NCBI RefSeq assembly: GCF_965363235.1
Contig: NC_134838.1
Location: 7,011,001 to 7,075,000, forward strand
Reading direction: 5' to 3'
Source: Mytilus galloprovincialis
Taxonomy: Eukaryota > Mollusca > Bivalvia > Mytilida > Mytilidae
Length of the DNA stretch: 64,000 nucleotides
The position numbers were made by a program, and so were the translations under genes. The notes under the pieces were generated by a model. The model did not search any database. It was not told the DNA's origin and saw only the letters and a program-made list of their open reading frames with translations. Positions 34,263 to 48,900 of this stretch are shown here, one piece after another. Within the stretch, counting starts at the first letter, position 1. Each line of letters opens with the position of its first letter.

Positions 34263-36915
34263 TTTCATGTAACACTTTTATCAGTTTTCTTTGGTTTAAG
34301 TGAATCATAAAAATAAATGTTGTATAAACTTTATTAAAACAAAGATGAACAGGATTTCAATCAATTTAATGGATTGTAACAAAGGCACATTTTTCACACA
34401 CAGCTTGCCCTGCTAAACCGGATCCTTTTGAAAAGATTTAATTGTTGTGATTTTGTAAGATTTCCACATGAAACATTGGATATCATGTTTTTAATTGATT
34501 GACAGCAACCCAACAATAATAAATACAAAAGTTAAATGACTCAAGTTTAGATAGCTAATTTAATTGACTAAAATACACTGTTATGATTTATATAAAATTA
34601 AGTAGATGTGGTGTGAGACAACTATCCACCAATACTTTAGAAAGGCTTAATAACAGATAATGCAAGATACATTAAGGTTTTCTTTTGTTGTGAGTATACT
34701 GTTTAGAACAAAATTTAATCATACTGGTTACCTGAGATCAATAGTGTTAACAGTTGTAATTTATTTGGTTTATTATGTAAAAAATATGACACATACAAAT
34801 ATTTCTATAAATTCTGTAATACTAGCAGATACAAATATAATGGCAAGCATTTGTAGTTTTATCAAACGTTAATATACAAAAATAATTAATACTGATACTT
34901 TTAAGCAACATTTCTAATTAGACTGTATTTCATAAGTTGATGTATTATACTTTGGTTTTCTCATTGTTATCATATTTTCAAAAATCTCTTTAATTTCCAT
35001 CATGAATTTTGCTACAGCCTTTTCTTTTCAAGATACTGGACCAAAACGCTATCAAGTTTTAACTTTGATGGTTTACCCAGAAATTCCCAGTGATCAGAAA
35101 CCGTATTTAAAGAACATAAATTTAAAAGAGATTTTTAACCTGCTTTTTTGTGTGGCATGCAGGATTTTGTAATTTTGTTTATCTAATTTTGATTTGAATA
35201 TAATTACTAAGTATTTTATTTTTTCCTGTTTTGTGTCATACAATATTTTGTTGTATTAATTTTTAAATTTTCATGCTATAGAAGGACTTGTTATAATTTG
35301 GTTATGTTTAGCAAAAGTTTTTGGTAATATGTTGATGATGTGGGAAGGTCATAAGCTAAACAGGCTTAAAAAATGCCTTTGTCAATTTACAACTTGCATA
35401 TCATACTTTAACCAACACAGATTTTAATTTTCCATTTGTAGGCAGAAAAATATCCAATTAGGTTTCAAACATGTCATCATATTCTTACATGGCACAATAG
35501 TTATTAATAAATTACACCCCATCTAACAGTTTAATTTATAAATATTTTTTCTTTCTCATAAATAGGCATTTGTAAAAGTACCTAACATTATCTAAAATGA
35601 CACAAAAGCGAATCATAATCAATAATCAATTCTTAAGTATAACTATAAATTACATTGAATAAAACATAACAATTCTGAAGGTTATTTAGTTGGTGTACCA
35701 AGCAAATACAAATATAAATGAAAATATCCATTAAAAGAAAGAGGTAAAATATAAAATTAAAAAAAAAACCTTTCTTTTCATGATTATGAGTTCACATTTA
35801 TCTAAGATTGAGAATTCTGTTTGTTAATAAAACTAATGTACAATGTCCATGTTGTCTTAATTTCTTTCAATGTACCAACAATGGAAATAACTTGAAGTGT
35901 AGCAAACCTTAGGTTATCAACCTCAATTTATATACAGGTTTGTAAATTATTTGTAGACATTGTTTTAAAAAAAAATAATTTGAAATAAATTTACATGGGA
36001 AGAGTAATCAGGAGAGTAACTCTATATTCGCTAACATGCACCGCATCTGATCACAGAAAATTTTGAGAAATAAAAAAAAAATTCTTCAACCCTTTTCATT
36101 ATTTGGGCATCAACATTATATGGACCCAGCTATGCCCCTGGTATTTTCATTTCAATTTATCATTTAAAAAAAATATCTTTTTACAATATTTTTTCAATAC
36201 CTACTGGCCAAGTACCCATGAAGTAAACAGATCAGTAAAGATTGGTTTCACAGCATAAACTAAAACTTATGTCATAGCATAAAAATATAGGAATGTTTGA
36301 AACATCAATGGAAATATTAACTCCAAAAACCAGTACTAAATTTATTATATGCTACTTTTATACAAGTTTACTGTAAACTCAGAAATTATTGCAATGTTTT
36401 TATAATGGTGAAAATTGCTACAGGGTTATCATCAAAATGATTAAATCTTGCATTTTGAAATTTTTTATGTGAAACAAACAAGATTTTTCTGAATATCGCA
36501 AAAATAAAAATCGCATTTTAGTCTAAAATGACAAAATCGCAATAATAAATGCACGCAATAATTTCTAAATTTACAGTATTCTTAATTTGTGATGTTATTC
36601 TTCTATTTAAAACCCATGATACTATCATCTATGGCAAGGCCATCATAAAATTTCACAAAATAAAATAACTTCCAACAAAGTCAATATATACTCTCATATC
36701 GGTAAGCAGAGGTCTACGAACTGAGAATATAATAATAATATGCTATTCAACAAATGTATAAGGTATGCATACTAGTGTTTTGTTAAACTTTAAAACTAAT
36801 ATCAACATTTTTTCCAAAATGTATATAAGCATATATCACAAGAAAACTTTACCTTAATATGCTAGTCATATTACATAAAATTTGGTGTATTTGCTGACAT
36901 TTTATCATTGTACAT

Positions 36916-39900
36916 CTAGGAAACAGAAACAAGAACATCATGTTTGTCCTTTGGTCTTACAGCAGACTTGACAAGGTCATCTTCTTCTTCTACTTGATTC
37001 AAATCATAAAATACTTCTAATAAACACCCAACACTCCAAGCCTGGGCAGCACAACTGTCTCGACAATACTGAAAAAGGAAAACTATTTTAAGCATACAAA
37101 TAAAAAAAAAAAACATCACAGCATTTTTATATTTATTTTACATCAAACATGTTCCTTTTAATAATGATTTAATCATCTTGAATTAACTTAAATATACACA
37201 ATGATAAAGGGATTGCATTAAACATTACCATAAAACTACAAACTGAAGGATCAAGAAAAATCGAAGAGAGAATACATTCAATTATCAATTTATATTGATT
37301 ATTATCCTCCATTTAAAAAAATGAAAACTTTTTTTTTTCACAATTAAAAAAATGGAAAACAAACAGAATTAAAAGCCATCTATTTTAAATCCCCACTTGA
37401 TTAATAATACATACAGATCCGTGTGAATTAGTTAATTCTGGTAATGATTGCCATGGAGAACCTGTAAGATGCTCAAAATGTACTGTCATTTTAGATTTGA
37501 TATATCCCATAGTCTGTTTCCTTATTCCTGGTATTCTCTTTTCTAGTTTGTCAGCAAAGATTAATTTAGCTCGTAAGAAGTAACCCATCAGCCAAACCCA
37601 TTCCTACAAAATATGTAATAGAATATATATTTACATTTAAGGAAACAATTGTTTTTAGGAATGATAACATTGCTATCCAAATTTTTGTGTCTGAAAGATG
37701 GAAGGGGTATTATAAAGGCTATATATGGCCCCTAAAGTGGCAAAAATAGAAAAGTTCTTCTTTCCTTTCAAAATCATGTTAGTTTTACTATTAGAAAAAT
37801 AAATGGGTTTATTTAATCTGGACACGTCAGTTCCTGTGATGTCATAATGATTCCATACACTTGTTAAAATTAACATGTCTTAAATGAAATGGATATTTTT
37901 TACACATAGTTTTTGGCATAATTAGTAATGAGACAAATCCTAACTCCAAAAGTATTCTATCAACATTAACACCTTTGTATAGAACTTGTGTAGCAAAATA
38001 TTTTTGTGGTAAAACCTTGACCCATATCATTATTTAAATGTAAATTTTTTTTAAATTGAGCTTTTTGACATATTTGTCAGTTTCGCATGAGTACACGAGT
38101 TTTGTGTAAATGTTTTCCTTTGGTGTCATTATGGTTCTTGTACCTATATGTTGTAAATGTGTGTTTTGGTTATTTCCAAGTAAAGGAACATTGTTATTAT
38201 TATATTAAGAGAGTTTATACAAGTTGTCAGAAGTTATTTCTAGTATTTAGTATATTGAATGAGTAATTAACGTACGTTTTACTTTATGTTATTAGCTGTA
38301 TCGATAACGTCGTATATGGCGCAACTTTGTCATGTATTGTTCAGAACGTTACCGTTGGGTCAATATTTTAAGCGTGAACCCAAAAGTGTTCATTTATGAG
38401 TTCTTAACTGAAAGAATTGATATGTCTAGATTTGTTTATTTATAAGGTTGTATTATTATAAGCATTTTGAGTCGAGGACTCCTATATTTTATGTAAGCGT
38501 TTTCCGTTATGTTACGTTATGTTTTTCTTCCTGCTTAGAATATTTACTTCCGGTAATTTGAAATAAATACGAGTGCAACGTCACGTTCGTCAGTCTTTGC
38601 TGTGTTTACTTTTGGCTTGCAGCAAGGCTCGTCCCGGGGGTTCCTAGAGGTAAGAAGCAGCGCATTAGCTGTATGCCTCGCATTTTATATTACAAGTAAG
38701 GGTTATAATTTAGAGGTAAGAAGCAGCGCAGATAGCTGTATGCCTTGCATATTTATTTATATTGTCAAGTTAATCCCAGTTGGTCCGTACGAAAATACAA
38801 GTAAAAGACTATTATTTTAGTAGCTCCGCCCGTATGTAAATTATATATATTATTGTTGGAATATTGTACTTGTATGGAAATATATCGGCTGTTTAATAAA
38901 AGTATCATTTTTACTATTGACTAGTTATTCACGCTACCAATGATGAGAGAGAACAGACAACAGTTTTGACGTCCGTATTTATTTATTACCCCGTGCATTT
39001 ACTAGTTTTATGAGATATTCGTATTTGCTGGCTTTATAACTATATCAAAACATAGCAAGAAGCAGAAATTACGACAATGGTGGCAGCGGTTTAGTTCTCA
39101 CGTTTCAAGGAATTTGGCACGTCTATTTTTAGAAATATTACTGTGTATGGAACACAGTAAGTGACATATATTGTGTATGGAGTGCATTTCGCTCTATACA
39201 TTATACTGTGATAAGTGGCTTATTTTGGAAAATACAGAAGTGCATTTAGCTTCTGATTTTTTTTTTTAAATATATTAAGGAGGTGCATTTAGCTTCCTAG
39301 AAAGAAAAAAGAATATTTAAAAAGGAGGTGCATTTAGCTTCCTAGAAAGAAAAAAGAATATTTATAAAGGAGGTGCATTTAGCTTCCTTGGCATAATTTA
39401 TTATTGTTTGTTTTAAACATGGATCTTAGAAATAGAAAATTCCCAGCTCCAATTTTTGGAAGGGGGGAAAGTATGAAAAATGTGATTATTTCACAGAGCG
39501 GAACTGTTGAGACCTGTAATTTAATGGATTTGGTCATAGAAGATGATGTTAATTTATCCACCTCCAGCCCCACAGTAAGTCCTATGACCTCGCCTGTGCA
39601 GAATACGGTTGAGGAAAGTAAGACGAATTTGAATGATAACGATATTATTGCGATTCTAATGGACATTCAGAGACAATTAAAAAATCAAAATGACAGATTT
39701 TCTGAGATGAGCACGCAAGTTAAGCTAAATCAGGAAAGTATAGCTCAGTTAGTAATTGCAAGGGGTAACCATGTGGCTGAAAATAACACCAATACTCAGA
39801 ATTTTAGTCAAAATAGCATAGGCCTTAACATGACCACAACTGAACAAACTAACCAGGTATCAGTGACCCAACAGTTAGCAGCTGGTCCAAGTACCGATAA

Positions 39901-42900
39901 CACTTATACACCACGCCCAGTTAGTACACATGATGTAAGAGAAAGTAGTCGTGTTCAGCAACTACAAAGGGAAGAACCAAAACCTAGAAGTCCACTCTTT
40001 GATGGTAAGGGGGATTTCAAGGCCTTCTGGACACAGTTTAGGTTATTGGGTAGTAGGTTCAATTGGTCCAGCGACAGACAAGTAGAGGAGCTCATTTTAA
40101 ATAGTCTTAGAGATGACGCCTTGGTATTTGTAAATGAGCTTCCTGTTGCCTTTCACAGAGACATACAACAAATACATGATGCCATGTCACAGAGATTTGG
40201 GGATCACATTTTACCAGAGACGTATATGACCAATTTGCAGTTTATCAAACAGGGTCAGAAAGAAAGCATACAAGAATATGCTTCTCGTGTTGAGTGGATG
40301 GTAGGTAAGGCATACCCTGATGTAAATGACTCAAATTTGCTGGACCGTTTTAAAACAGAACACTTTATTAAGGGTCTGCCAGACCAGTCACTATCATATG
40401 AAGTCCTCATACAGAAACCAGCAACATTGCAGGATGCAATAAATATAGTAACATGGCACGCAAGTTGTAGAAAAAATGTAGGCAAAAATTGTAATGTCAG
40501 ACAGGTAAATACTTATGAAAATTTCACAGCACAAGGGAAAACGGAAGACTTCGAGGTATGTAGGACAGAGAGTCCAAACCAATATGTAGCTAATGCAGAA
40601 TTTAAAACGGGCTTAGACGAGTTGATTGATTTTGAAGACATTAAGAAAGACCAATTAAATGCAAACAGCAGTTACCGAGTAAATACATGTTACTCATGCC
40701 ACCAGGAGGGACATTACAGCAGAGATTGTCCTTTCTCAAGAGGAAAAAGAGGGAAACCAGAAAATATGAATACTTTCGGAGGGAACCCGCAGTTTGGATT
40801 TATAAGTCAGGGTTATCAGAAATAGTTAGGACTATATAGCAGATAAGCCTACACTGGCCAAATATCAGAGTATTTTTGTGTAGATTCAGATTTTTTATAA
40901 TGTTGATATGGAACTTGTGTGATTTTTTTTGTTATTGATAAAATGTATAAGTGATTCATGTTTTATTGACAAGACTTGTAATATTAGTTTATACACTGAG
41001 TACATTAAGCACAAATATGTAGAGTATACAGTATTATAGATTTTTACACTTTTGAAATATATTGTGGTATTGAAATTGTTTTTGAGATTTTCAGAAAACA
41101 GGTTATTTTTTATCAGAATCTGGAATTTGATGGTCCTATTGAATTGTTGTTGTTGTTGCAGTAAAGATTGTTTAATACTATTTTGGTGGGAAGCTGCTTT
41201 CGGTGGGTGTATATTGGCAGTTGGGATACTTTAGGTGCCATTTTTGTTTTGGTGCGAGAATAAGTTAAGGCTAATGATTAGTCTAGATTGCAATATACAT
41301 TTAGGTTACACCATGGGTATGCTGAGCTATAGTCTACACCATTTTAGATATTTCTCGGGGAATACAGATGACCATTTTTTATTCTTTTGTACTAATTTTT
41401 ATACTTATGTTTGTATGGTGCATCAGTATCGAGGTTGTGTATATATTTATACACGGTGGTACCCTTGACTGTGGTATAGTACTAGATAGGACATCTGTAG
41501 GCTTATAGTTTATAGCCGGTTGTTTAGATGAAGTTTAGCTTCATAATGTTTTATAATTCCAGCGTCTGATAGAATTGAGAATTTTGGATTGAACTTTTAA
41601 TGGAGTAACTGTATATTAGTGCTGTAACTGGATGAAAAAAAAGAACTTTGTTTTTCATGATTCTTTATTGTTATATAAATATAAGAGAAGATATTTATAC
41701 ATGTTATACATTGAAGGAAATTTTAAATAAAACGTGTGTTTTGCCTTTAAAGTATTAACAGGCGCATTAGTTTGTTGACGCAGATATTGCTTTTTAAGAT
41801 AACATTAACAGGCGCAGTAGTTTGTTGATGTATGTTTAAGTTTAAAGTTAGCTTAAATATTTGTTTGTTTTTTATAAATTGGAGATGAGCAAAAATTGTT
41901 TTATTTTCATGATAGAGTATTAATGTGAAAAGAATTTGTAAATGTACTCTCAGAATTGACAAGACATATTTCGAGGACGAAATGTATTCTGGGGGAGAGG
42001 CAGTGTTGTAAATGTGTGTTTTGGTTATTTCCAAGTAAAGGAATATTGTTATTATTATATTAAGAGAGTTTATACAAGTTGTCAGAAGTTATTTCTAGTA
42101 TTTAGTATATTGAATGAGTAATTAACGTACGTTTTACTTTATGTTATTAGCTGTATCGATAACGTCGTATATGGCGCAACTTTGTCATGTATTGTTCAGA
42201 ACGTTACCGTTGGGTCAATATTTTAAGCGTGAACCCAAAAGTGTTCATTTATGAGTTCTTAACTGAAAGAATTGATATGTCTAGATTTGTTTATTTATAA
42301 GGTTGTATTATTATAAGCATTTTGAGTCGAGGACTCCTATATTTTATGTAAGCGTTTTCCGTTATGTTACGTTATGTTTTTCTTCCTGCTTAGAATATTT
42401 ACTTCCGGTAATTTGAAATAAATACGAGTGCAACGTCACGTTCGTCAGTCTTTGCTGTGTTTACTTTTGGCTTGCAGCAAGGCTCGTCCCGGGGGTTCCT
42501 AGAGGTAAGAAGCAGCGCATTAGCTGTATGCCTCGCATTTTATATTACAAGTAAGGGTTATAATTTAGAGGTAAGAAGCAGCGCAGATAGCTGTATGCCT
42601 TGCATATTTATTTATATTGTCAAGTTAATCCCGGTTGGTCCGTACGAAAATACAAGTAAAAGACTATTATTTTAGTAGCTCCGCCCGTATGTAAATTATA
42701 TATATTATTGTTGGAATATTGTACTTGTATGGAAATATATCGGCTGTTTAATAAAAGTATCATTTTTACTATTGACTAGTTATTCACGCTACCAATGATG
42801 AGAGAGAACAGACAACAGTTTTGACGTCCGTATTTATTTATTACCCCGTGCATTTACTAGTTTTATGAGATATTCGTATTTGCTGGCTTTATAACTATAT

Positions 42901-45900
42901 CAAAACATAGCAAGAAGCAGAAATTACGACACTATATCTGGATTTGCATCATGCTTAAAATGTGTCATTTTTATGGGCTTAAATGTTATTTCCAATATAC
43001 TCACAGGACCATTATGGTAGTTAAAACCGTGAGCTACTTTAGGATCATTAGAGTCATTGCTGTTATCATAATCTGCTACATATGACCAGTCACTGTAATA
43101 CATAAAACTTATCATAATCTGCTACATATGACCAGTCACTGTAATACATAAAACTTATCATAATCTGCTACATATGACCAGTCACTGTAATACATAAAAC
43201 TTATCATAATCTGCTACATATGACCAGTCACTGTAATACATAAAACTTATCATAATCTGCTACATATGACCAGTCACTGTAATACATAAAACCTTTATAT
43301 ATAACAAATCTGCTACATATGACCAGTCACTGTAATACATAAAACCTTTATATATAACAAATCTGCTACATATGACCAGTCACTGTAATACATAAAACCT
43401 TTATATATAACAAATCTGCTACATATGACCAGTCACTGTAATACATAAAACCTTTATATATAACAAATCTGCTACATATGACCAGTCACTGTAATACATA
43501 AAGCCTTTATATCATAATCTGCTACATATGACCAGTCACTGTAATACATAAAACCTTTATATATAACAAATCTGCTACATATGACCAGTCACTGTAATAC
43601 ATAAAACCTTTACATATAACAAATCTGCTACATATGACCAGTCACTGTAATACATAAAACCTTTATATATAACAAATCTGCTACATATGACCAGTCACTG
43701 TAATACATAAAACCTTTATATATAACAAATCTGCTACATATGACCAGTCACTGTAATACATAAAACCTTTATATATAACAAATCTGCTACATATGACCAG
43801 TCACTGTAATACATAAAACAAAGCCTTTATATATAACAAATCTCAAGTGAATGACATATAAAATATTTTGAGAAGTATCTAGAAATTATCTAAATTCAAC
43901 GTTATATATCATTCTGATGTTATCTAAGTTGATTCATCTAAACAAAATACCGAACTTTTAAAGAACTTTTTTTTTAATTCAAACCTTTTAATAAATCATT
44001 TAAAATGATCCAACTATCATGTAAACTGAAGGTTTTATTATTAAGTAAAATCTGGTATTTTCATTACCTTGGATCTAATGTTTTGACACCTAAAGGTCCA
44101 ACTAGAATATCCTGTGCTTGTTTCAGAGCAGTCCATGCATTTTCTGGAGTAAATAGTTCTGGTGCCTGAAACAGATCAATATATCAAAGTAACTCTAAAG
44201 GAGCAAGCTTGATATCTTACATTGATGTATAATTGTTTATACAAAATTGTCCATTTAAAAAACATAGAAGCTAATATTGTGATGTAATATACTCAATCCA
44301 TTCATTGAACTACGAGTACATGCAGTGATATACTCAATACTGGTACACATTTCTTTTTAGATGAACAACATCAATACATACTTTTCTACTATGACCTTTT
44401 AACATTATTAGTTGCAGACATGAACTGAGTCTTAAGTGCTTCTTGTTTTGAACAAATTCATTATTTCACAGAATTAGACAAGGAAGATTGTCAACATTTC
44501 TAAATGCTTTTATAACCATGATGTCATTGTCTTACTTTTCACAGTTAGTCTGAAATCAACATATCTTATTACTCAGTGTCTGTATTGTAGTAAATCTATT
44601 TTAAAAACTCACCACGGCCATAGCCACAAAGAAATTTGGTCTTAATTGAAAATCTGCAAAGAATGGTTTGGCAAAGTAAGAATCTTTATAGATCCCTCGT
44701 TTGTTTATCAGTTCTGGGTGAGGTTCCCTGTCAGGCATTGGTGTAGAGTTGATCCAAAAAAATTCTTCAAAATTAGATTGTATCTTTTCTTCCCATTCTT
44801 TGAATGTAACTTTTACATCAGCACCTGAAACAATATAATGTAACTTTGAAGTAGAAGTGAAACTGACATTTTTATTAAAAGCCATCTTATAATACATTCT
44901 TGCCCCACGTAGTAGCTGGGACATAATATCTTTTTTTCAAAAGACGTTTCACAATTACAGATCAAGGATGACATAATAAGCAAAGAAAGTAGAAACTAGT
45001 TTTTGGCCCCTCAATTTTGAAAAATATAAAGTACTATTAAATCTATTTGCATTATCTTAGCATTTTAAAGTATGCAACACTGAAAGAAATCAATTCTAAA
45101 AACATTTTTATTGATTTGAGTTTAATGTACAGTGGCAAATGTTACATGTATATTATGGTGAGAACATGTCTATGTGGTATGCATATAAATTTCTTATCTA
45201 GACTGACACATTGGAACTGTTTAAGAAGTCATAATGTTGTATGGTGACATCAGAAGAAGAAATAATTGCACTGATACTTAAAAATAAATATAAAATATTT
45301 CATTTACAATTAGATTTATACAATTTTGTCATACTATTTGTTGAGCATTTATTACACAAATTAAAACTAGTATAAAAAAATTCAAGGGAAGAAATACTTA
45401 CCATTTATTTTAGCATTTACAGAATCATAAGGATATTTGCTTTTTGCTTTCATTTCTTGAAGCCATCTAACTGCTGATTTACTGAGGCCAACAAGTTCAA
45501 CAGCTGACCCATTCCTGTAACATATCACATTCATTCATTGTCAAAAATCAGAATAATCCTCAATATACACATATATGGTACATATGTGTGGCTGGGGTTA
45601 AACCACAAACATTCAAATATAGAAGTTCCCAAAAGTCCTTAACCACACATTTATTTAAAAGCAAGTCATATTATAATCAGATATAAGATGTGAAACTATT
45701 ATCTTACTTGTGTTAATAATTGTTTACCACTACTGTTTGATATATGCCTGTTTGAATGGTTTTACACTGGTAATATAGGAAATATGTTCCACTGGAATTT
45801 ATATCACAGAAAACATGTTCCAGCACTGGAAAATTTGTCACGAAACTATTTTTTTACCAAATGTGAAATAAGTTCCAGAACAAAAATCACAGCTCCATGA

Positions 45901-48900
45901 ATTTTGTGCCAATATTTACAGTGACTTGACTGTTAGTGTTGCTATCCACCAATTGCAATTCATTCAAAATTTTGACCAAATTGCAATTTGTTTTATTAAA
46001 CCAAATTGTTCAACTGGTCAGAAATTTGAACCAACTGCTGTAGAAAACCACAGTCAAGTCGTGAAAGTGCAAGGTGATAAAATAAAACATACTTACAATC
46101 CTATAAGACTTTAACTCCACTTTATTGATGGTATTACTTAATCAGTCTATCAATCTGTATAGTTACATTATAGCCATTACCATACTAAAGGTGAACTGTT
46201 TTATTTTTAATTGCTATAAAAATGTCCAAACTAAGCTTTTATATAGTTTTTCTTTTGAAAAGTATTCTATATTCATAAGAATCACACATGATGTGAATAA
46301 AAACATTTCATATTCAGTAAAATATTTGTGAAATTGCAATATGTTTGTAGGAAGGGGAGATAATCTTTTTTGGTTTCAAAAAATCTTCATTCAAAAGAAT
46401 AGTATTTTAGGTTATCTCCCCAAGGAAACTTATCAATAGCATATTGTTATTTCACACGTATTTTACTGAATATATGATGTATTATTTTAAATGATATATG
46501 ATTCTTATAAATATAAAATCCTTTTCGAAAGAAAAACTATATAAAAGCTTAGTTTGGACATTTTTATAGCAATTCAAAATAAAACAGTTCACCTTTAGTA
46601 TGGTAATGGCTATAATATAACTATACAGATTGATAGACAAATTTAGTAATAACATCATTTAAGTGGAGTACAAGTCTTATAGGATTGTAAGTATATTTTA
46701 TTTTATCACCTTGCACTTTCACATTTTGACTGAACAATTTGTTCAATATTCTGACCAGTTGAACAATTTGATTTTATAAAACAAATTGCAATTTGGTCAA
46801 AATTTTGAATGAGTTGCAATTGGTGGATAGCAACACTAACAGTCAAGTCACTGTAAAAGTTTTTATAAGTGAAATATTCGTTCCTGTGATAAAAGTTTTG
46901 AATAAACAATTTTCATAGAAATCAATGAATAAGTTCCAATTAAAACTTTTTCACAGAATATAAGTATTTATATTATTATGATAGCTGAATGCTGTACTAT
47001 GCTTGCATGGGTACACATGATTTGCAATTGAAGGCATTACTGAAACCATAGGATGAAGATATGATATCATAATTTATATTCATGTTTTATGTGGTATTCC
47101 TCTATTTTTCTGGTTAACAGTCATGGTTGTTCTTTATATACATGTACTTAGGTCATGGCACAGTTTCAAAAGATTGTGACTTTTGTTTCTTTATGTCTTT
47201 TAATATAATTGATCAGTCACTTTGTCCCTTTCAAATTAACTTAGTACAAATGTTCATCATTAACTATACTGTTTCTTCTTATTAGTAATGGACTTCTGAT
47301 TTCATACATATCAATATAGTACATGTTTTTATAATGTACTTGAATGATAGCTTTAAACTCACTGAAGACAAATGCTCAGTTTATAAGATAACAGTGGAAT
47401 ACATTTTACAGACAAGTAACTTATTTCACCAGGTGAGGATCATATCTCACAAATCCAGAACTTATTTCACCAGGTAAGAAACATCTGTCACAAACCCAGA
47501 ACTTATTTCACCAGGTAGGAAACATATGTCACAAACCTAGAACTTATTTCACCAGGTAAGAAACATATGTCACAAACCCAGAACTTATTTCACCAAGTAA
47601 GAAACATATGTCACAAACCTAGAACTTATTTCACCAGATAAGGCACAAATTTCACCAACTTGGAACTTATTTCACCAGGTAAACTAAAGTGTCATTGTCA
47701 AAAATCACAATAATCCTCAATATACAAATATATGGTACAGATATGCAGATGGGACTAACATTTAAATATTGAAGTTCCCAAAAATTCTTACCCAGACCTA
47801 TAATTCATTGAGAGTCATATTAGAACTCATACCAGCGGCATGTTTGTTTATACCTTCATATGGTTCACTGATGGATACCCAAATCTCTTTTCTCTCATGA
47901 GAACTTTAAAAATCCCACATTCTTTAAAACCTATCTACTTCTATTTTCAAGACTAAAAGTAAAACCCATAAAATAGATATCAAAGCAAATCCACTTAACC
48001 TGTTTCTAGTTACATATGATCATGAACAAGAAAAGAAAAATTTCCTGCAGCCATTGTTTTCTCAAAATTTGACTTGTAGAATAGATCACTTTATACAATC
48101 CCTTGTTTCTATAGATAATCTAATCTTTGCTTAAGTCTTAAATTCTATTATAGGCAACAACAATATCAAAATGTTAGCTGGAGAATATTTAATCAAAAAA
48201 TTAATCTAAATTATCTTACAAACATGATAAAGCTACTATAGAACAGTATTTGACATAACATTTTGGTATTTTTGGTTATTAATGCTCTTTGACTTAAAGC
48301 ATCACGTAATTGTCTTTTTTAGGCAAAACATGTGTCTGAACTACCAAATTATATGTCTTGTATTTTTGATGAGTTTTTAAATTTTGTAGCTAATTAGGCA
48401 TATATAACCTTGGTGTTGCTGGTTTTCCTTTGTTGCCAGCTTTCTCAGAACTTCCCATTTTATCCATCCATGTTCCACAGTTCCACTCATTACCACCAAA
48501 CACAAAACCATTTTCCCAGTTCACACCAATCTCATTGTTAAAACCTATAAGTAAAACCAGGAATCAGTTGTATTTCTTCTGAATTTTGGAGTTTCTCTAT
48601 TTCAGTTTTACACATAATACTAACAAACATTGTCAATAAAAGTCTGGTAATTTCTGTATGTGCTTTTTAATTTAATATGTATAAATATTGTAATTGTTAA
48701 ATACAGAAAGACTCGACAATAATTAAACAGTGTAAGCATCACCTCTCTAAATGCATCAACTGACAAATGAAAACTGTAACAATAGGGAATAGGACATAAT
48801 TTTTAACTTACTTATCTTATATTACAGATCAGACAACTTTTCTTGTGTCTTGAGATCAAAACAGGAATGTAAACATGATTAAGTAAGAAGTTATAAAAAT

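Larger units (their letters stand above)
29471..36915. other. Intergenic region between the convergent LMBRD2 and AGL genes
   Basis: AT-rich and non-coding as far as can be read. It includes a dispersed repeat (31230-31508), a four-copy 69-bp tandem repeat (33983-34262) and presumably the AGL 3' UTR just left of 36916. The 32059-32253 open frame (64 codons) has no recognisable features. No RNA gene is seen. Confidence 0.45.
38149..42931 (+). mobile_element. Gag-only LTR retrotransposon in an AGL intron
   Basis: Two 928-bp LTRs (38149-39076, 42004-42931) begin TGTTGTAA and end TTACGACA. The 5-bp target duplication CTATA flanks the element (38144-38148 and 42932-42936). A candidate primer-binding site 'tggtggcagcgg' starts at 39078, and a purine tract 'gggggagaggcag' ends at 42003. 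Between them is one gag-like frame and about 1.2 kb without any protease, reverse transcriptase, RNase H or integrase motif. I saw two differences between the LTRs, so insertion is recent. It lies antisense to AGL between the exons at 43005-43092 and 37415-37603. Confidence 0.95.

Noticed and set aside
33968..34303. Overlapping open frames of 111 and 92 codons on both strands
   Set aside because: They exist because the 69-bp tandem unit is a multiple of three and has no stop in those frames; no start context, splice support or known domain.
38602..38820. 72-codon frame present in both LTRs (also 42457-42675)
   Set aside because: Lies in the LTR across promoter and poly(A) signals and reflects identity of the LTRs; no recognisable protein.
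39404..39418. Upstream TTG as gag start
   Set aside because: The ATG at 39419 is in frame with a better context; eukaryotic initiation at TTG is unlikely.
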